From Saccoglossus kowalevskii (taxonomy: Eukaryota > Hemichordata > Enteropneusta > Harrimaniidae), in NCBI RefSeq assembly GCF_000003605.2, contig NW_003137821.1, positions 492,586 to 556,585 on the forward strand: DNA of 64,000 bases, read 5' to 3'. Numbering within the stretch: the stretch's first letter is position 1; the number at the start of each line of letters is the position of its first letter. A program made the translations under genes and the position numbers. Under the pieces are notes generated by a model. That model was not told the DNA's origin and did not search any database. It saw only the letters and a program-made list of their open reading frames with translations. Shown here piece by piece: positions 1 through 14,100 of the stretch.

Positions 1-371
1 TCTCGATCATGAGATGGAATTTGTTGAACCTCTGTATATACATTATGGGACTTTGATGCACTTATTATTTTTTTCAGATTGGATTCAAAATCATGACTGA
101 CTGGCCATGACCGATCATGTTCAAATGTCATATGTAAATCATAGATCATGTTGCACATATGCACATGTATTTATTTTACAATCCAATTCATTAGTTCTAA
201 TGACCAATATATTTCTTAAACTTGATGCAATTACTTGACAATGTGTAATTAGGAAATTTTCACTGTGATTTTCAGTGACCCAAGAAATTTGCATTTACAT
301 AACTTTACATTTGTATTTGTTCAATTTCTTTAATTATTTCATAATTTGAATTATTCCATTTTTCAATGCAG
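1..371 (+). other. Intron of the ABCA gene, 3' part
   Basis: This is non-coding AT-rich sequence ending in a T-rich tract and the acceptor CAG at 369-371. The next exon opens at phase 0, so an upstream exon of the A type is expected outside the window. I see no repeat or other gene in it. Confidence 0.7.
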
Positions 372-2188
372 CTTGAAGACCTGTATTCTCCAAATGTAAC
401 ACTGGTTGAGGTGGATTGGTATGATTACTTCAAAACAATGGAAGAATACACCATGAACATAGAGAGGATGGCAAACTTCACAGGGCCATTCTTCCCATCG
501 TTACCAGTCATGTCCGTCAATGATACGTTGTGGATGCAAGATTTAATGGCAGGATTACAACTATCATCCATCAACCAGTAGGTGTTACACTATAATATAC
601 TGAGTATATACGATATGTTAAGTGTTTACTGATGGTATAAATGTTGTTAAATGATCTTACTTAAGATTAGACCTGTAGTTCAAATCACTTGGCTATGTAA
701 GTTCCAAACAATTAGATCTGTTTTTGGTCTGCATGCACATCAGTTTAAGAGTTTATTTTGCATATTTGAAAAAAAAATAAAAGAAAACAAAACAAACCAA
801 AACAAAAGATAGAAAGAAAGACGCCGCCTGGTGGTGTACAACTCTATTTTGCATGCCTGGAATGTAGGAATGAAATATTCTCAATGACGTACGCAGGTTA
901 ACTATTGAAATGCTAAGTTCAAAAATTATATCTTCATTTGGCTTTGTTGGTGTATTGCCCACTTCAACGTTACTACAAGCGTTTGGTGGCCTCGCATTCA
1001 TAAGGTGCTGGAGATCATTAGAACTTTGCGTTGAGAAAAAAAAAAACATCATCATTTTTCAAGATCTTTGGAGCACAGATGCATCTTTTTTTTTACATTA
1101 TATGTAAACTTGTGATATAAAAATTGTTAATATTATACACATATTGTATTTGTAGAATTCCAGAAATGTTGACAGTGATTGATTACATGCTTAGCAACTC
1201 AACATGGTGGCAGGAGCTCTCAAAATACATGGAAATCAGTAATATTATTGTTGAATCATTGAATGAACATTTGATGAAACTGAATGGTAAGTCAAATACA
1301 AATCGTGACATCAATAATGTTGCGAACCATCACTGCATGTTCTTGAAATTGTTGAGTTAAAACACCTTTCTGTTTTTGTTTTTGCACTTTCTACAGGCTC
1401 TTCAGTGGTTTATCCCAAAGTTGAAAACCTGTTTGCGGATAGGGAGGAAGTCATCAAAGTTCTAGAAAGTAATAATATGACCCCCGAGCTCATGGAGTTT
1501 TTCATGAATCTACTTGTGTACCCTGAAAAGGTAAATTGCTGATGAGTTCTTAAGCTGGGAATTCTTCAGATGCGTACGACTATGAGGTTATTACGAAAAT
1601 ATGAGTGAAGGCAGTACGGTGATTGAGCCACTGACATGTAGCAGATGTTGATGCAGGACTGTACTGCCTAAGTACTTATTTTGCGATACTCTCATGATTA
1701 GCTTTGATTCTTTGGTTTGCTTTATGAAGAAAGTTTGCTCGGTGATCTGGGTTGAAAAGTGCAATGTATTTTTGAACATATTACTGCACGTTTGATAGGC
1801 AGGGCAGACTGAAATGCTGATTTATACAGTTGACTCCGGGAATTGAACCCACAACTTTGGAGTCTTTGGATGCGAGGCAAATACACAAATCACTATATCT
1901 GGTTACTGTGCTGTCACTTCTCGTATCTCAAGTCACAGAAAATAAAATTCAAAGATTGGACAAATTGTAAGACATTATAATTCTATCTTTCAGCTGATCC
2001 AATTACTTGTTATACCCGATCCGTTTGTCACAATATGCAAGAGTGGTATGTTCCAGGAATTCTTTACCCTCCCTCCAGAATCAGACCTTAATATAACCGT
2101 CGTGGAAGACTACATATGTGACATCAATTTCACAGTTGTTGCCATGGAGCTCGGCCAGATGTTTGAAAGTGATAGAATCATGAATGAG
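372..2188 (+). CDS. Ectodomain module 1: exons B1, C1, D1, A1
   Basis: The exons are B1 372-577 (phase 0 to 2), C1 1156-1286 (2 to 1), D1 1397-1530 (1 to 0) and A1 1994-2188 (0 to 0). The B1 donor must be GTAGGT at 578, because reading four bases further meets TAG. C1 reads [12 protein letters not shown] and ends in a single G that is completed by D1. D1 ends NLLVYPEK. A1 holds the module's cysteine pair, in ICKSGMF and YICDINF, with LPPE and the sequon NIT between them. The protein is mostly helical-looking, with acidic and hydrophobic residues alternating and no membrane segment. This is the first module visible; others may lie upstream. Confidence 0.88.
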
Positions 2189-5100
2189 GTAATGTGAGAT
2201 CTCAATATGTGTTAGTTTGCATATTAGTTTGTTTTGCACTTATGTCTTGTTTGGCAGTCATTTGTTTTGTGTTCTTGGACTTGTAGTTTATTCCCTATTC
2301 ACGTTACACAATGTGGATAACGATTGGGTATGGAATTATTTCTACTTTTCATGAAATAACTGTTGAAATGTTTTTGATAATTTTCTTTTATTTTTTTGTA
2401 AATTCTTTGTAATTTTGGACTGAATGAGCTTTAATAATATACAAGTCTGAATGCAATATGGTTGAGAACATGTAATTTTCAGTATTACTAGTATTGTTGT
2501 TATGTACTGTATGTTGATAAATACATTGCATTCTGATTTATGATGCTTTAAACACTTTCTTGTTGCGCATAACATAACATGATTATTTGTTTGATAAAAC
2601 AATGTGGTTGATTTTTAGCTCCGCTGTTGACTTTGTCAAGTGGAGCTTATCATATCAGTGATTGTCCGTTGTCGTCAGGTGACGACCATCGTCTGTGTCA
2701 ACTTTTTACTTTTTCGACTTCTTCTTGAAAACTACAATTCTTATTGCCTTGATACTTAGTAAATATGTACCTTGGGCAGACTGGCTCTCTTAGATTTGTT
2801 CATTTTGTGATGATATCTTTGATTCTCTAATTTTGAGGAATATTTTTGTCTTTTTTGGTAAACGTGATATTTTCGACTTCTTGTTAAAACCGCAAGTTTG
2901 ATTGCTTTGATACTATACATATAGGTACCTAAGGTAGACCTCTCTCAGATTTGTTTATTTCGTGATATCTTCAGTTCTTTAATTGAAATGTGCATTTCTA
3001 ACAGCGGAACTATCTTAGCCGAGAGGCTGCTTGTTTTGGTATGTACAATATGAGGTTATTACGCGTATACTGATATGTTTGTAAATTGCACAGTTTCTTA
3101 AGTGTACTAACATAGTAAATACAGTGATACAATTTGGTCATCAAGATGCAGTTTCAAGCAACAATTATGAATAATAACAAATATGTGATTTTGTTCATAT
3201 TACATTTTTAGTATTTTTGTCATGAATAAAATATAAAAATTGCTATGGATTTATTTTGTGAAATCTGAATATAGTGTTGAAATATTAAATATTAATTAAT
3301 TCAATTTTGATACTAATGTGTTTCAGATACAAGATATCTTGGAGTCACCGTATAAAACATTTAACTGGACAGAGTATTTCATCAATAACTACAAACTACA
3401 AGAAACCATCCAGAATTTGTTTGATTTCCCGCCAACTTTCACCTTTGACCCTGCATGGATGAACGCAACATTTCCTCGATTGGAAGAAGTGTTAGGTAGT
3501 TTCATGGAGACGATGAACAACAACCAGACTGCCCCGATAAACTATTACTTGTAAGTTAAAGATGTTGTACGTACACTCTTCAGTGGTATTTATGTGGTTC
3601 ATTACGTAGCGTTAAAAAGCGGTTGCCCAAGTGTTCAAGCACTTCCTTATTGCAGCAATTTTTTCAGGTTACATATCTAGTAGCACTGTAGTCAGCATCA
3701 ACTTTACATTTTTGACTTTTTCAAAATGAAAAGTCCGCTCACTATGATGCTTTTTATATATTTACTTTTGAATGGACCTCTCTCAGATTTGTTTATTTCA
3801 GAATGATATCTTTAAATCTCTAATTTCGATGAATTGGTAAAAAGTGCTGTTTGTTACTTTTTCTTGAAAATGGCTAGCCTGATTGCTTTTGATGATTTAT
3901 ATGTAGACACCTCAAGTGAACCTTAATCAGATTTGTTTAATTTGTAATACTTCAATTTTAGTGAATATTTTTGCTTGCACATTGTTGAGAAAGTCAAAAA
4001 TATTGTGTAAACTTAGACCAGCACATATTGTTGGACTAGCAAGAATTTTCTAAATGTCAAGAGTTGTCACTCATTGTTGTACAATACATTGTGCCTTTAA
4101 TTTCATCATTTCATCAATAACATTATGCTCGCTTGGTACAAGTACAATGTTCAGTATCTAATTGCTACTCTGTTTTGTTTACATCACTCAGGGCTGCTAA
4201 GATGTTGGATGAAATGGGACCGATGCTACAAAATTCCAGTGTCTGGGAAAGCATCAGACCTATGCTGGTGACGCTGAACTGGTTGGCGGAATACATGAAT
4301 GAGAAGTTAGACAACATGCCAGGTGTGTAAATAAGTATCAATAAATTGTTGACTTAGCGACAAAAACTTACTCTGAGATGAAATTGTATGATGTGTGGTC
4401 GGCAGATATACACTGTATAATAAATGACACATAATCATGGTAAGTGTGATGTCAGAATGACGAAAATGGGTCATAGAAGTTTGTCTTGCTGGTGCTTCAG
4501 AAAATTACTCACATCGTCTGTTGTCATGGCAACTTATAATCATTGTTTGATTATAACATATATTGATTGTTTGATATTTCATGCCTCCACTCTACTAGAC
4601 AATGTATTTTTATAACACGTCCGTCATCTACTTTTTGATTTGCAGATGGCAATCTCACATTCGCCGATATTTTGCCGGGTAGTATTGCTGAGTATGTGGT
4701 TAATGGTATGAATGTCCCTCCACATCTCGTACAGAGTGTTTTAGAGTCAACCGTAAATCCTGATATGGTTAGTGTCTTGATATATACATGTGCTGACAGA
4801 ATCACTTTAACTTCCCATGGAAGTGCAGTGTTCATGCCAATTTGACATTGAGTGATTTTCTATTTTGCTCTGGGAAAGTCAAGTAAAATATTAATATTGT
4901 TTAACTTAAAGTTGCATTGTTGAAAGCCTTTTCAATTTTGAGTAATTTAGATAAAAATTGAATCTGAAATATTCATTATTCCTGATTTACAAACCTGACG
5001 CATTTTTATTTATTGTCTTCACTGCAATGAATCCTATCATACATTACTTTTTAACAGGACTGATTTTGTAGGGGTCGTGACATAAAATTGAATTCCTCAA

Positions 5101-8100
5101 AGTCAAATTGAGCTTGTTGACTGCTGGGGAGGTCCTGATTTCCTTCATTTAAACTGATTTTGTTTACAAATTGTGAATTTCATTTTACCAAATTACAAAT
5201 AACTATATTGAGATGTTTTTTAGGATTTCAATAACACACTAGTGAATTAGCATGACAAGTTGCATCACCGAAAATCAGTGTGCCTCAGTGGCTCATCGTT
5301 TCGGCTTAAAAGGCCTTTATGCAATTTTACCAATCTCTGTTAAATTCAGCAATTCAACTTATATGTAACACTTGTTCTTTTGTTCTCAGTTGCTTGCCTT
5401 GGTAATGGATGATGATCTATTTCAAACACTTTGTGGCAACGAAACAGTATTAGATAACTTGTTTGAATTTCCAGAAGAGGTCAATGTGACTGTCTTACGA
5501 GAGGCTCTTTGTGCCATCAATGAAACCGTTTGGGAAGCTGAATTAACTAATGATCTTAAAATACAAGAGTTGATGGCCTTGGTAAGTATGTTTCTCTGGT
5601 AATCTTTGATTTGTTCAGTCACGCACAATGTAGCATGTTTCAGTGGCATCAATATTAATTGCGTAAGTTGAGAGGTGAACTCTCTCTCACTCTGACCATG
5701 GCTGTCCGAATGTGAAGGACATACTTAAAAATGTCTCATAGTTTGGCATGCAATCAATCATAAAATTTATGACTATGAACTTGACTTGTAGATCAGTGTT
5801 GTGTTTTTTATACTTAATAAACAAAGTGAACGATGAACCATTGCTGATTCGACCATGCACAACCATTTGCGTACAACAATTGTGACCATTTGCCATGGCC
5901 ACAACAGTCATCATGGCTCCTGTTTGATATCTTACTCTCCCCTTATAAGATAAGAAAAGATAATTCTTTATTACAACCATATTGAAAGAAATTTAATTTA
6001 GGTGAATACAAATGTAATAAAGTAATACAAATGTAATACAAATGTAATACAAATGTAACAAATGTAACAAACTATTCTTAAAACTATACTTATCATAAAG
6101 ATACAGTAAAGAAATATTACTGGTACTTGAAGATAAAAATTAAAATATTACATTTCCACGAGTTTTTGTTTAACATTGACAATATTGTTTTCTTGTCCTA
6201 TATGATGTTTTTATGTGTATTTAATTAATTCTTTTATCAATGGTCTGTTCTCAGCATTTAAAAACTAAACAAGTTTTTCTGTATTATTTGCTTGAATAAT
6301 ACAGATAATCTTATTCTGGCCTCAGTATAAAGACTACATGATGTGAAAAAGTTTAGTATATACTTATTTAATGAATTATTCTCATTGAATAGCTAGAGCC
6401 TGGGAACCAGACTCCTTTCAACTGGACAGTAATGTTCTTCAATCTTGTTGAACTTGCTCAAAATATTGGAGAGGTCATGCAAGAGCAGAAAACCTTTTTC
6501 ATTGGTGAAGAATGGTTTCAAGACAATGTTGGTATTTTAGGAGAGATGTTTTTGTCTCTGGATATGACTGCACTTAGTGCACACATGGGCAGGTAAGTCC
6601 ATCCAATATATGAATTCCGTGTTACCTGGCTGCTCATCTTCTGTGTATACAAGAGGTTCGATTGCGTAAACGGAAATGAATAAGTACTGCATTCAAAATA
6701 GCAACTCCATGGAGTACAGTATGGTACACTACGAATGAAAATATGCAAGGACACTAGAAAAAAACATTCTGAGGTGTAAACTCATACTTATTATTAATAT
6801 TTCTAGAAATGTTCATTTCTCATGTGACATTCTGATCATGATCTTGCAATTTGCATGATTTATCTCTCATCAGTAACCATGGTGATGTTAGCAGTATACA
6901 CACTCATGCATACTGAGTTAAAAACTGTACTTGTAACATTTGTTGTTGTTGTTGTTGTTGTCTGAATAATTTGATATATTTACAACTTTGTAGCAATGGA
7001 ATTCTGGACACCCTAATGATGATGATTAATGGTAACGACACTGCAATAGTTGAAGATATTCTCAGAAACATACATATGCAAAGTAGTGTTTTGAATTTTG
7101 TGAATAACAAGCTGGACGACCTCACTGGTATGATATACAAGTTTGTTTTACTTGCGATTTGATCTCCCATGCTCAAAGATTGGGAAATTCAAATATATTG
7201 ACATACTGATATTTTCAATAGTTTTCGTCTTGATTGCAAGATCTGAAAACGTAACTTTAGAATTTTGTACCATGTGTGAAAACAGTTGAAATATGAAATA
7301 AGTGAACAGGTAATTTCCCAATCCCAACTGCGTTGCTTTTCAGTGATTTGTGGTAAATCCTGATAACCAATATTGCCTGAAAAAATTAGATTATATCCAG
7401 ACTATAATATTTTTAAATAAATTCATCGCTATTCTTGTTTTATTTTATTTTTAATCAAATGAATATTTAATCACAATATTTTTTTATTTTATTTATTATT
7501 AAATACTATAGATCAGTTGCCTTCAGGTATAATACAAAATTACATGTTTCAGAGGCCATACTCTAAATGACCTGTGAAATGAAAATATTACTAATCTTGT
7601 TATTAATAATGTGCTAGTTTTATGTTTATATCAAGGTGTTTCATCTCTTACATTATTTTTATTTCAGTGAATGATGGTACCTTGAATCTTGCAAAACTTT
7701 TCCCAAATTCAACCGTATTTGTGGAGTATCTCGAACGACAAATGTCCTTTGGAGAGGATTTTGTGAATGCAATGTTATTCACACAAGTTAAACCTGAGAA
7801 GGTAGATCAGTTATTATACTTACAAAAATCTATAGAAGCTCTGAATAATCTTTTTTTTAAGACATTGTAAAAATTATATCTACAGAATGTAGAGACTGAT
7901 GACATGGCAGGTATGCACACATGCAGAGTGTTGTGCATCAACACAATCTTACATGCCTTCACTTTTTATGCAATTTTGATTTATGATTCAGAATTATAAT
8001 TTGCAGTCCAGTGAAGTTTGTATTGACCATTGTTATTTGTACTCATTCAAAATGGCGGTTATCTCCAAATATACCGATGTATTTGAGAGTAAAAATGGTG

Positions 8101-11100
8101 TGTATCAGTTGAGAGCATGTACTGGTGATACAAATCTTAAAACCCAAATATGGACATTTGTATGTGTGCACAAAGAGAGCAATTTGTCTTTCTAACGTTA
8201 GGCAAATTTTTGACCTGCACTTGAACGCAAATGTTCATATTTGATCAGTGTAACAATTGTAATGAATGCCATCATTTCTCCCACCAAAATGGTTCAAAAT
8301 TTTGCATATATTTATGTATTTTTTCAGTTAATTTTAGACTAAATGGGCATAATTTATAATTGACTGTAGATTATAATTGAAATTTTTGAGAAAAAATTTG
8401 AAAAAACAAATTTAATGGTTTATTTTGGAAAAAGTGACACTGGCTGATTTTTGCGGCTGAATAGGTTAAAGGTCAAACGGTAATAATTATATGTTATTTG
8501 TCATCAGTTTCTGGAGTTAATGGAAATGACCGACATGGAGAGGAATGAGATGTTCTGTGAGCCTGACCTCTACAACGATTATTTCATTGTTCCAGAATTT
8601 GTAAATATAACAGTTGTTATGGAAACAATGTGTGGAATCAATGAAACTGTCTTGTTTATGGATCTATTCAAGGATATGGACATCGCTAGACTTGTTACAG
8701 AGGTAAGAAAAGTCTACACTAGTATAACTCACAGTGTTAAATTCCTATCCATCCCTGGTAAGTTCATAATCATTTCAAAGTCAGGTTGGAATCTTTTTTT
8801 TTTTTTTCACTAAAAATGTAAGAACCACGATAATACTACATGTATATGTATGATTTCTGTATTCATTTTATGGGTATCCAAATAGGCAACTGCTTTTCAT
8901 ATTTGGTGACCCCGGACAAAACTGGTTTTCTAGAGCCCCTAACCTTATGGTTATTCTCACCTGCATTGCAGACAGGATCTTCCCAAACAGTTTGGAAGAT
9001 TTTTGTATTATGATCTACCGGTATTTTGTTTATTTCTCTTAACAGCTAACAAGGTATACTGAGGGACTCATCGATTTACAAGATTTCAATATAGCAGAAG
9101 TTTTGGCAGAGAATAATAACTTTTACACGGTTATATCAGACAAAATTATGAAGCTTATTAATTCTACCGATGATGTTTACTTTGGAGAGGCCGACTTGTT
9201 AAATACTGAACCCTGGAATGTGACAGCCTTGCTTGCCAACTTACAGCGAATGTCAGAGGGTAGTTCTGGAATGCAAATTGATATGTGAGTTGAGTTTACA
9301 ATTTTCACTGTCAAATTTCTAAGATAAGTGTTTACAGTTTGAATATCCATGTACAGTTATATGCGATGAAGTTTCTATTCTACACAAGTCAAGTTTCATG
9401 ACAATCAAACATATTTGACATTGCAGAACATACAATGTATATATCAAATGCTTGGAAAACTTTGATTCTGTAAGCAGTACATGTATATGTTGGAGGTTAT
9501 TGTCATTTTCATGAAGGACAAAAACTTGTAATACTTTGGGAACAGCGTTGAGCACTAACCAGTTTTTTCACAGACTTGCCTATTTGCATTTAATAGTAAA
9601 TGTATACATTAGTGAACAATTTGCATGATTTCACATTGTGATCTTCGTATATGGCTACACTCATTTTATAAATTTCTGTGTGTGTGTGTGTGTGCGTACT
9701 TGCCTACAGCAGCTCCTGGCATCTCATTTTTGAGCAATTTTTCTATCACATCATGAATGTAGCCATACTTTGACACAACTGCTTGAGGGGCCTGCTACCT
9801 AGACGCGCCAACCCATAATTGTGTATGAGAGTTTTGGGTTATGTGAGAAGGAAATGTTAGAGTCACACTCTATTTATTCTGAAGGCATACACTGCTCAGT
9901 GGTTCTTGTGCTTTGTACCAGTTGTACATGATACCTCATATACATTGTGCTCTTGAACTATCAAGTAATACATCCCTGTGATTTTTGTCTTCTCTACTAG
10001 GATTGGCGACATCATGAATATGGTTGGACAAGAACTTGGGAACAATTCCGTATGGCTGGAAGTACTACGAAACATTCATATTATGGAGTACTTCCTGGAT
10101 CTTACAGACAGGGGCCTCGATGCCATGACAGGCAAGTCCAGTTGAATACAATGATTCAAATTTATATTGTAATATTAACTCTTGGTGTTGATAGCGCAAT
10201 CAACAAATTGTCTAATTTAATGGTGGCAAACAAAACTTGAAGAATTTGAATTGGTGTTGATAGCGCAATCAACAAATTGCCTACTTTTATATGTAAGTTT
10301 TCTACCCTCCTTGCAGATGGAGAGTTGGTGTTTGGGAAATTGCTTGAAAACCAAACAAAGTTAGTCTCATTGATGGAAAATTCACTCGGCCTGTCTCCCG
10401 AGAGTGCAATGGATCTTCTATCTGCATCACTGAATCCCGAAAAGGTAACTAAATTTTACAATTTTGCTGATTTTCGAAAATCTTGAACATTTGTCTTTTG
10501 AGAAATAACATAATTGTGTTTTTATTCAATCATGCAGCTGTTTGAACTGATGGATCCAGTCATGTGGGACACCATGGCATGTGATGCCGATTTACTTTCT
10601 GAAGTATTTAAATTTCCACCAACTGTAAACACAACGGCTTTAGTCAACGCTTTGTGTGGCGCGAACTTCACAGGTCTCGCTAATGCACTTGCCGAGGATT
10701 TGAATGTACATCGGTTGTTGAAGCTGGTAAGTAAACATTTCTTGTATATCTAATTAATTACAGTGAATACATAAAGATTCAATCAATACTTCATGTGTAA
10801 TAATTGTAATTAACATTTGATTAATTATCGATTGCCCTAATCATTAGAAATTATACGGGCAAATTGCCCCTTAACCACATCTTCTTACTCGATCTGATTC
10901 TATCATTTCAGGTGAGTAAAATTAGGTACCGGTTGTTAATTAAAACTGCAGCCAACTCATGGTTATAGCTGCTCAGCAGATTATGTACAGTCTCTGTACT
11001 TTTACCTATTATTTGAAAACAAAGATTATCATGTGTTCAGACCCTCATAGAAGATTTCAACGCTTAGGGAGTAAATTAATGCTCCATAGGTTGTTGTAAA

Positions 11101-14100
11101 TTTTTCAGTTTTACAAGTATATCAGTATTCATATTTGATTTTATTAGATAAGTGTAAAATTCTTCTTTCCAAGAATTGTGGGAGTTCATTTGCCTAACAA
11201 TAAAACCTAATTTATCTAATCATATTTGGAACAATAGCTTCATTAACATAAGAATGATTATTGTGTTCTTTGAGCTTACAACCACCATGCTCAAAGATTC
11301 CCTGGGAGAACCCTGGTATAATGACAGGTATATAATTATAGGCATGATTTTCAACTGAAGAAAGAAAAACGATATCTTAATTTCATAAATTATATAATAT
11401 AAAGTATAAATAATTTGGTATAATGTTTGTATCAGACCATAGTTAATTGCATTCACCATATATTAGGTTTCTCAAATATTATTTACTATATTTGTTTTCA
11501 GCTTGATCCAGCTACAATGGAGTACCCAATGCCACCAGTTGATTGGGTGGATGTAATCTACAAGATGCTTGGTGTGTATGAAAAATTGATGAATACAATG
11601 AACTCAACAATGCCCATCGCAGTACCACCAATGTTTGGAGACATGTCGCTGTTCAATTTCAACTCTTCAGATATATGGGCTGACCTCAGTCGTCTGCTGG
11701 GTGATAATATGACAATGGTAGACCCTATGAGGTAAATATATTATGCTTGTTTTAAGTGACTGTATAAGTGACGTTGTTGAATATTATTTTCTTACATGTG
11801 ATGGAGTTTGCTATACAGCTTGTGTCATTCATGAACTCTTTGGGAAACATCTACCAATTTTCATCACTTGTACACTTTATTCAGTATGTATAATACATGC
11901 TATTTTTCGATACAGAGTACAGTTACGCAATCATATCGTTGTTAATTCTCTATAGACATGTTTATGTTATGTATATGTTAGTTCAATTGCACTAAAAAAT
12001 ACCTGTGTAATATATCTAGACATTGCTCATCTAAGAGGTTTGCTCTTGCTCATCTAAGAGGTTTGCCCTTGCTCATCTAAGAGGTTTGCTCTTGCTCATC
12101 TAAGAGGTTAGCTCTTGCTGATCTAAGAGGTTTGCTCTTGCTCATCCAAGAGGTTTGCTCTTGCTGATCTAAGGGGTTTGCTCTTGCTGATCTAAGAGGT
12201 TTGCTCTTGCTCATCCAAGAGGTTTGCTCTTGCTGATCTAAGAGGTTTGTTCTTGCTCATCTAAGAGGTTTGCTCTTGCTCATCTAAGAGGTTTGCTCTT
12301 GCTCATCTAAGAGGTTAGCTCTTGCTCATCTAAGAGGTTTGCTCTTGCTCATCTAAGAGGTTTGTTCTTGGTGATCTAAGAGGTTTTCTTCTGATGATCT
12401 AAGAGGTTTGCTCTTGCTCATCCAAGAGGTTTGCTTTTGGTGATCTAAGAGGTTTGCTCTTGCTCATCCAAGAGGTTTGCTCTTGCTCATCTAAGAGGTT
12501 TGCTCTTGCTCATCTAAGAGGTTTTCTCCTGATGATCTAAGAGCTTTGCTTTTGCTCATCTAAGAGGTTTGCTCTTGCTGATCTAAGAGGTTTGATCTTG
12601 CTCATCCAAGAGGTTTGCTCTTGCTGATCTAAGAGGTTTGTTCTTGCTGATCTAAGAGGTTTGCTCTTGCTCATCTAAGAGGATTGTTCTTGCTCATCTA
12701 AGAGGTTTGTTCTTGCTCATCTAAAGTTCCAAGCATTGAAATGACTAGTGTACATAATTATCAAGGGATGACTAGAAACACCTTTAAGAGAAGGCTCTGT
12801 GAAGGATAAATGCAAATGAATACAGTGTACAAACTTTTTATATTATTATTACTTTTGTGTTTGTAGCTTTGGTCCAATACTGGATGAACTAATAGCAATA
12901 TTCAGTGTAAACGATACCGTCTCAGAGTACATTGAATCGATTAGCCAATTGAGTGAATGGATAACCAGTGAATTAGAAGGTATATCAAGCAAACCAATGA
13001 CTCTGGGTAACTTGTTTATGAACACAAGTGCATTGTCTAATGTGTTAGAGGAGAGTTTCTCCCTCACACCAGATCTGATAGACTCGCTGTTTGAAATGGA
13101 ATTATCACCAGCACAGGTATGTTACAAATAATGCAATATTAATTGCCAGGGTTTTTAGAGAGGTAACTGACCAAATTAACTTTAGTGTCAACATTTTTCA
13201 ACAGAAAGCTCAAACACAGGAAAACCTGTGTATAGCGACTGTTCAAGCTACTTAAAGAATTGTCTTTATAGACAAGTGTTTTTATACAGGGGTTGATTAA
13301 TTAATTTGTGAATGAAAATCTGATAGTATCTCGGTTTAAGGGGGCGATTTATCGATGGATGATTGAAGTGGTGAATAAATAATGAGAATAAATAATTTAC
13401 CATATTTGCTCTATTAGTAGCACATGTACATGTATTTCTATTGTCAAAATATGCTTGTTTTGATTAAATTGAGAAAGACAATGTTAAACACTTAATGAAA
13501 TTACCTTTCATATTTTTGGTCTTTATACACAGGTATACATTTGACCAAACCATTGCCAAAAAGGCAGTCAGTGTTCACATTAGACAGTTCACTTGTACAT
13601 GCATTGCATTGGGCTGCATAAAGGTGGTCACTCTCGCAAGTGGTCTTTATATAAATGTGGCCAGTAAAACAAGTTTGACTGTTTACAAGTGACTAACATC
13701 ATGCTAATTGTATAATGTCCAGACCTACTCTCAATCATTTCAAATTTTCATTAGCATAATGTACTTTTACTTTGTTTTAACATATGAAAACATTGTATAC
13801 TTTCTATTTTAGTTGACACAACTTCTTACTAGTGAGTCAGAACAACTTGCAGCTCAGTTATGCAACCACACAATACCTGATATGTCAATGATGTACATGG
13901 CGGAAGAGATACCTGAAGACCTTCGAGCGGCTTTATGCGATACCAACACTACTCAACTATTGGAAGAACTGATTGGGCAATTGGACATGATGAACATTTT
14001 GACTGAGGTAGGTTGCAATACTTGTATGCTCTGCTTGGTGTCTGTTGTTTTGTGCTATTTCAATTCAGTGTCGGATTTCTCAACTTGGTGTAAATTTAAA

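Noticed and set aside
1825-1910. tRNA gene on the minus strand
   Set aside because: Only the B-box side is good. The A box is degraded and the acceptor stem does not pair, so it is a SINE remnant.
12024-12725. Possible CRISPR-like array of short repeats
   Set aside because: The units are directly adjacent with no unique spacers, in an animal intron; it is a minisatellite.
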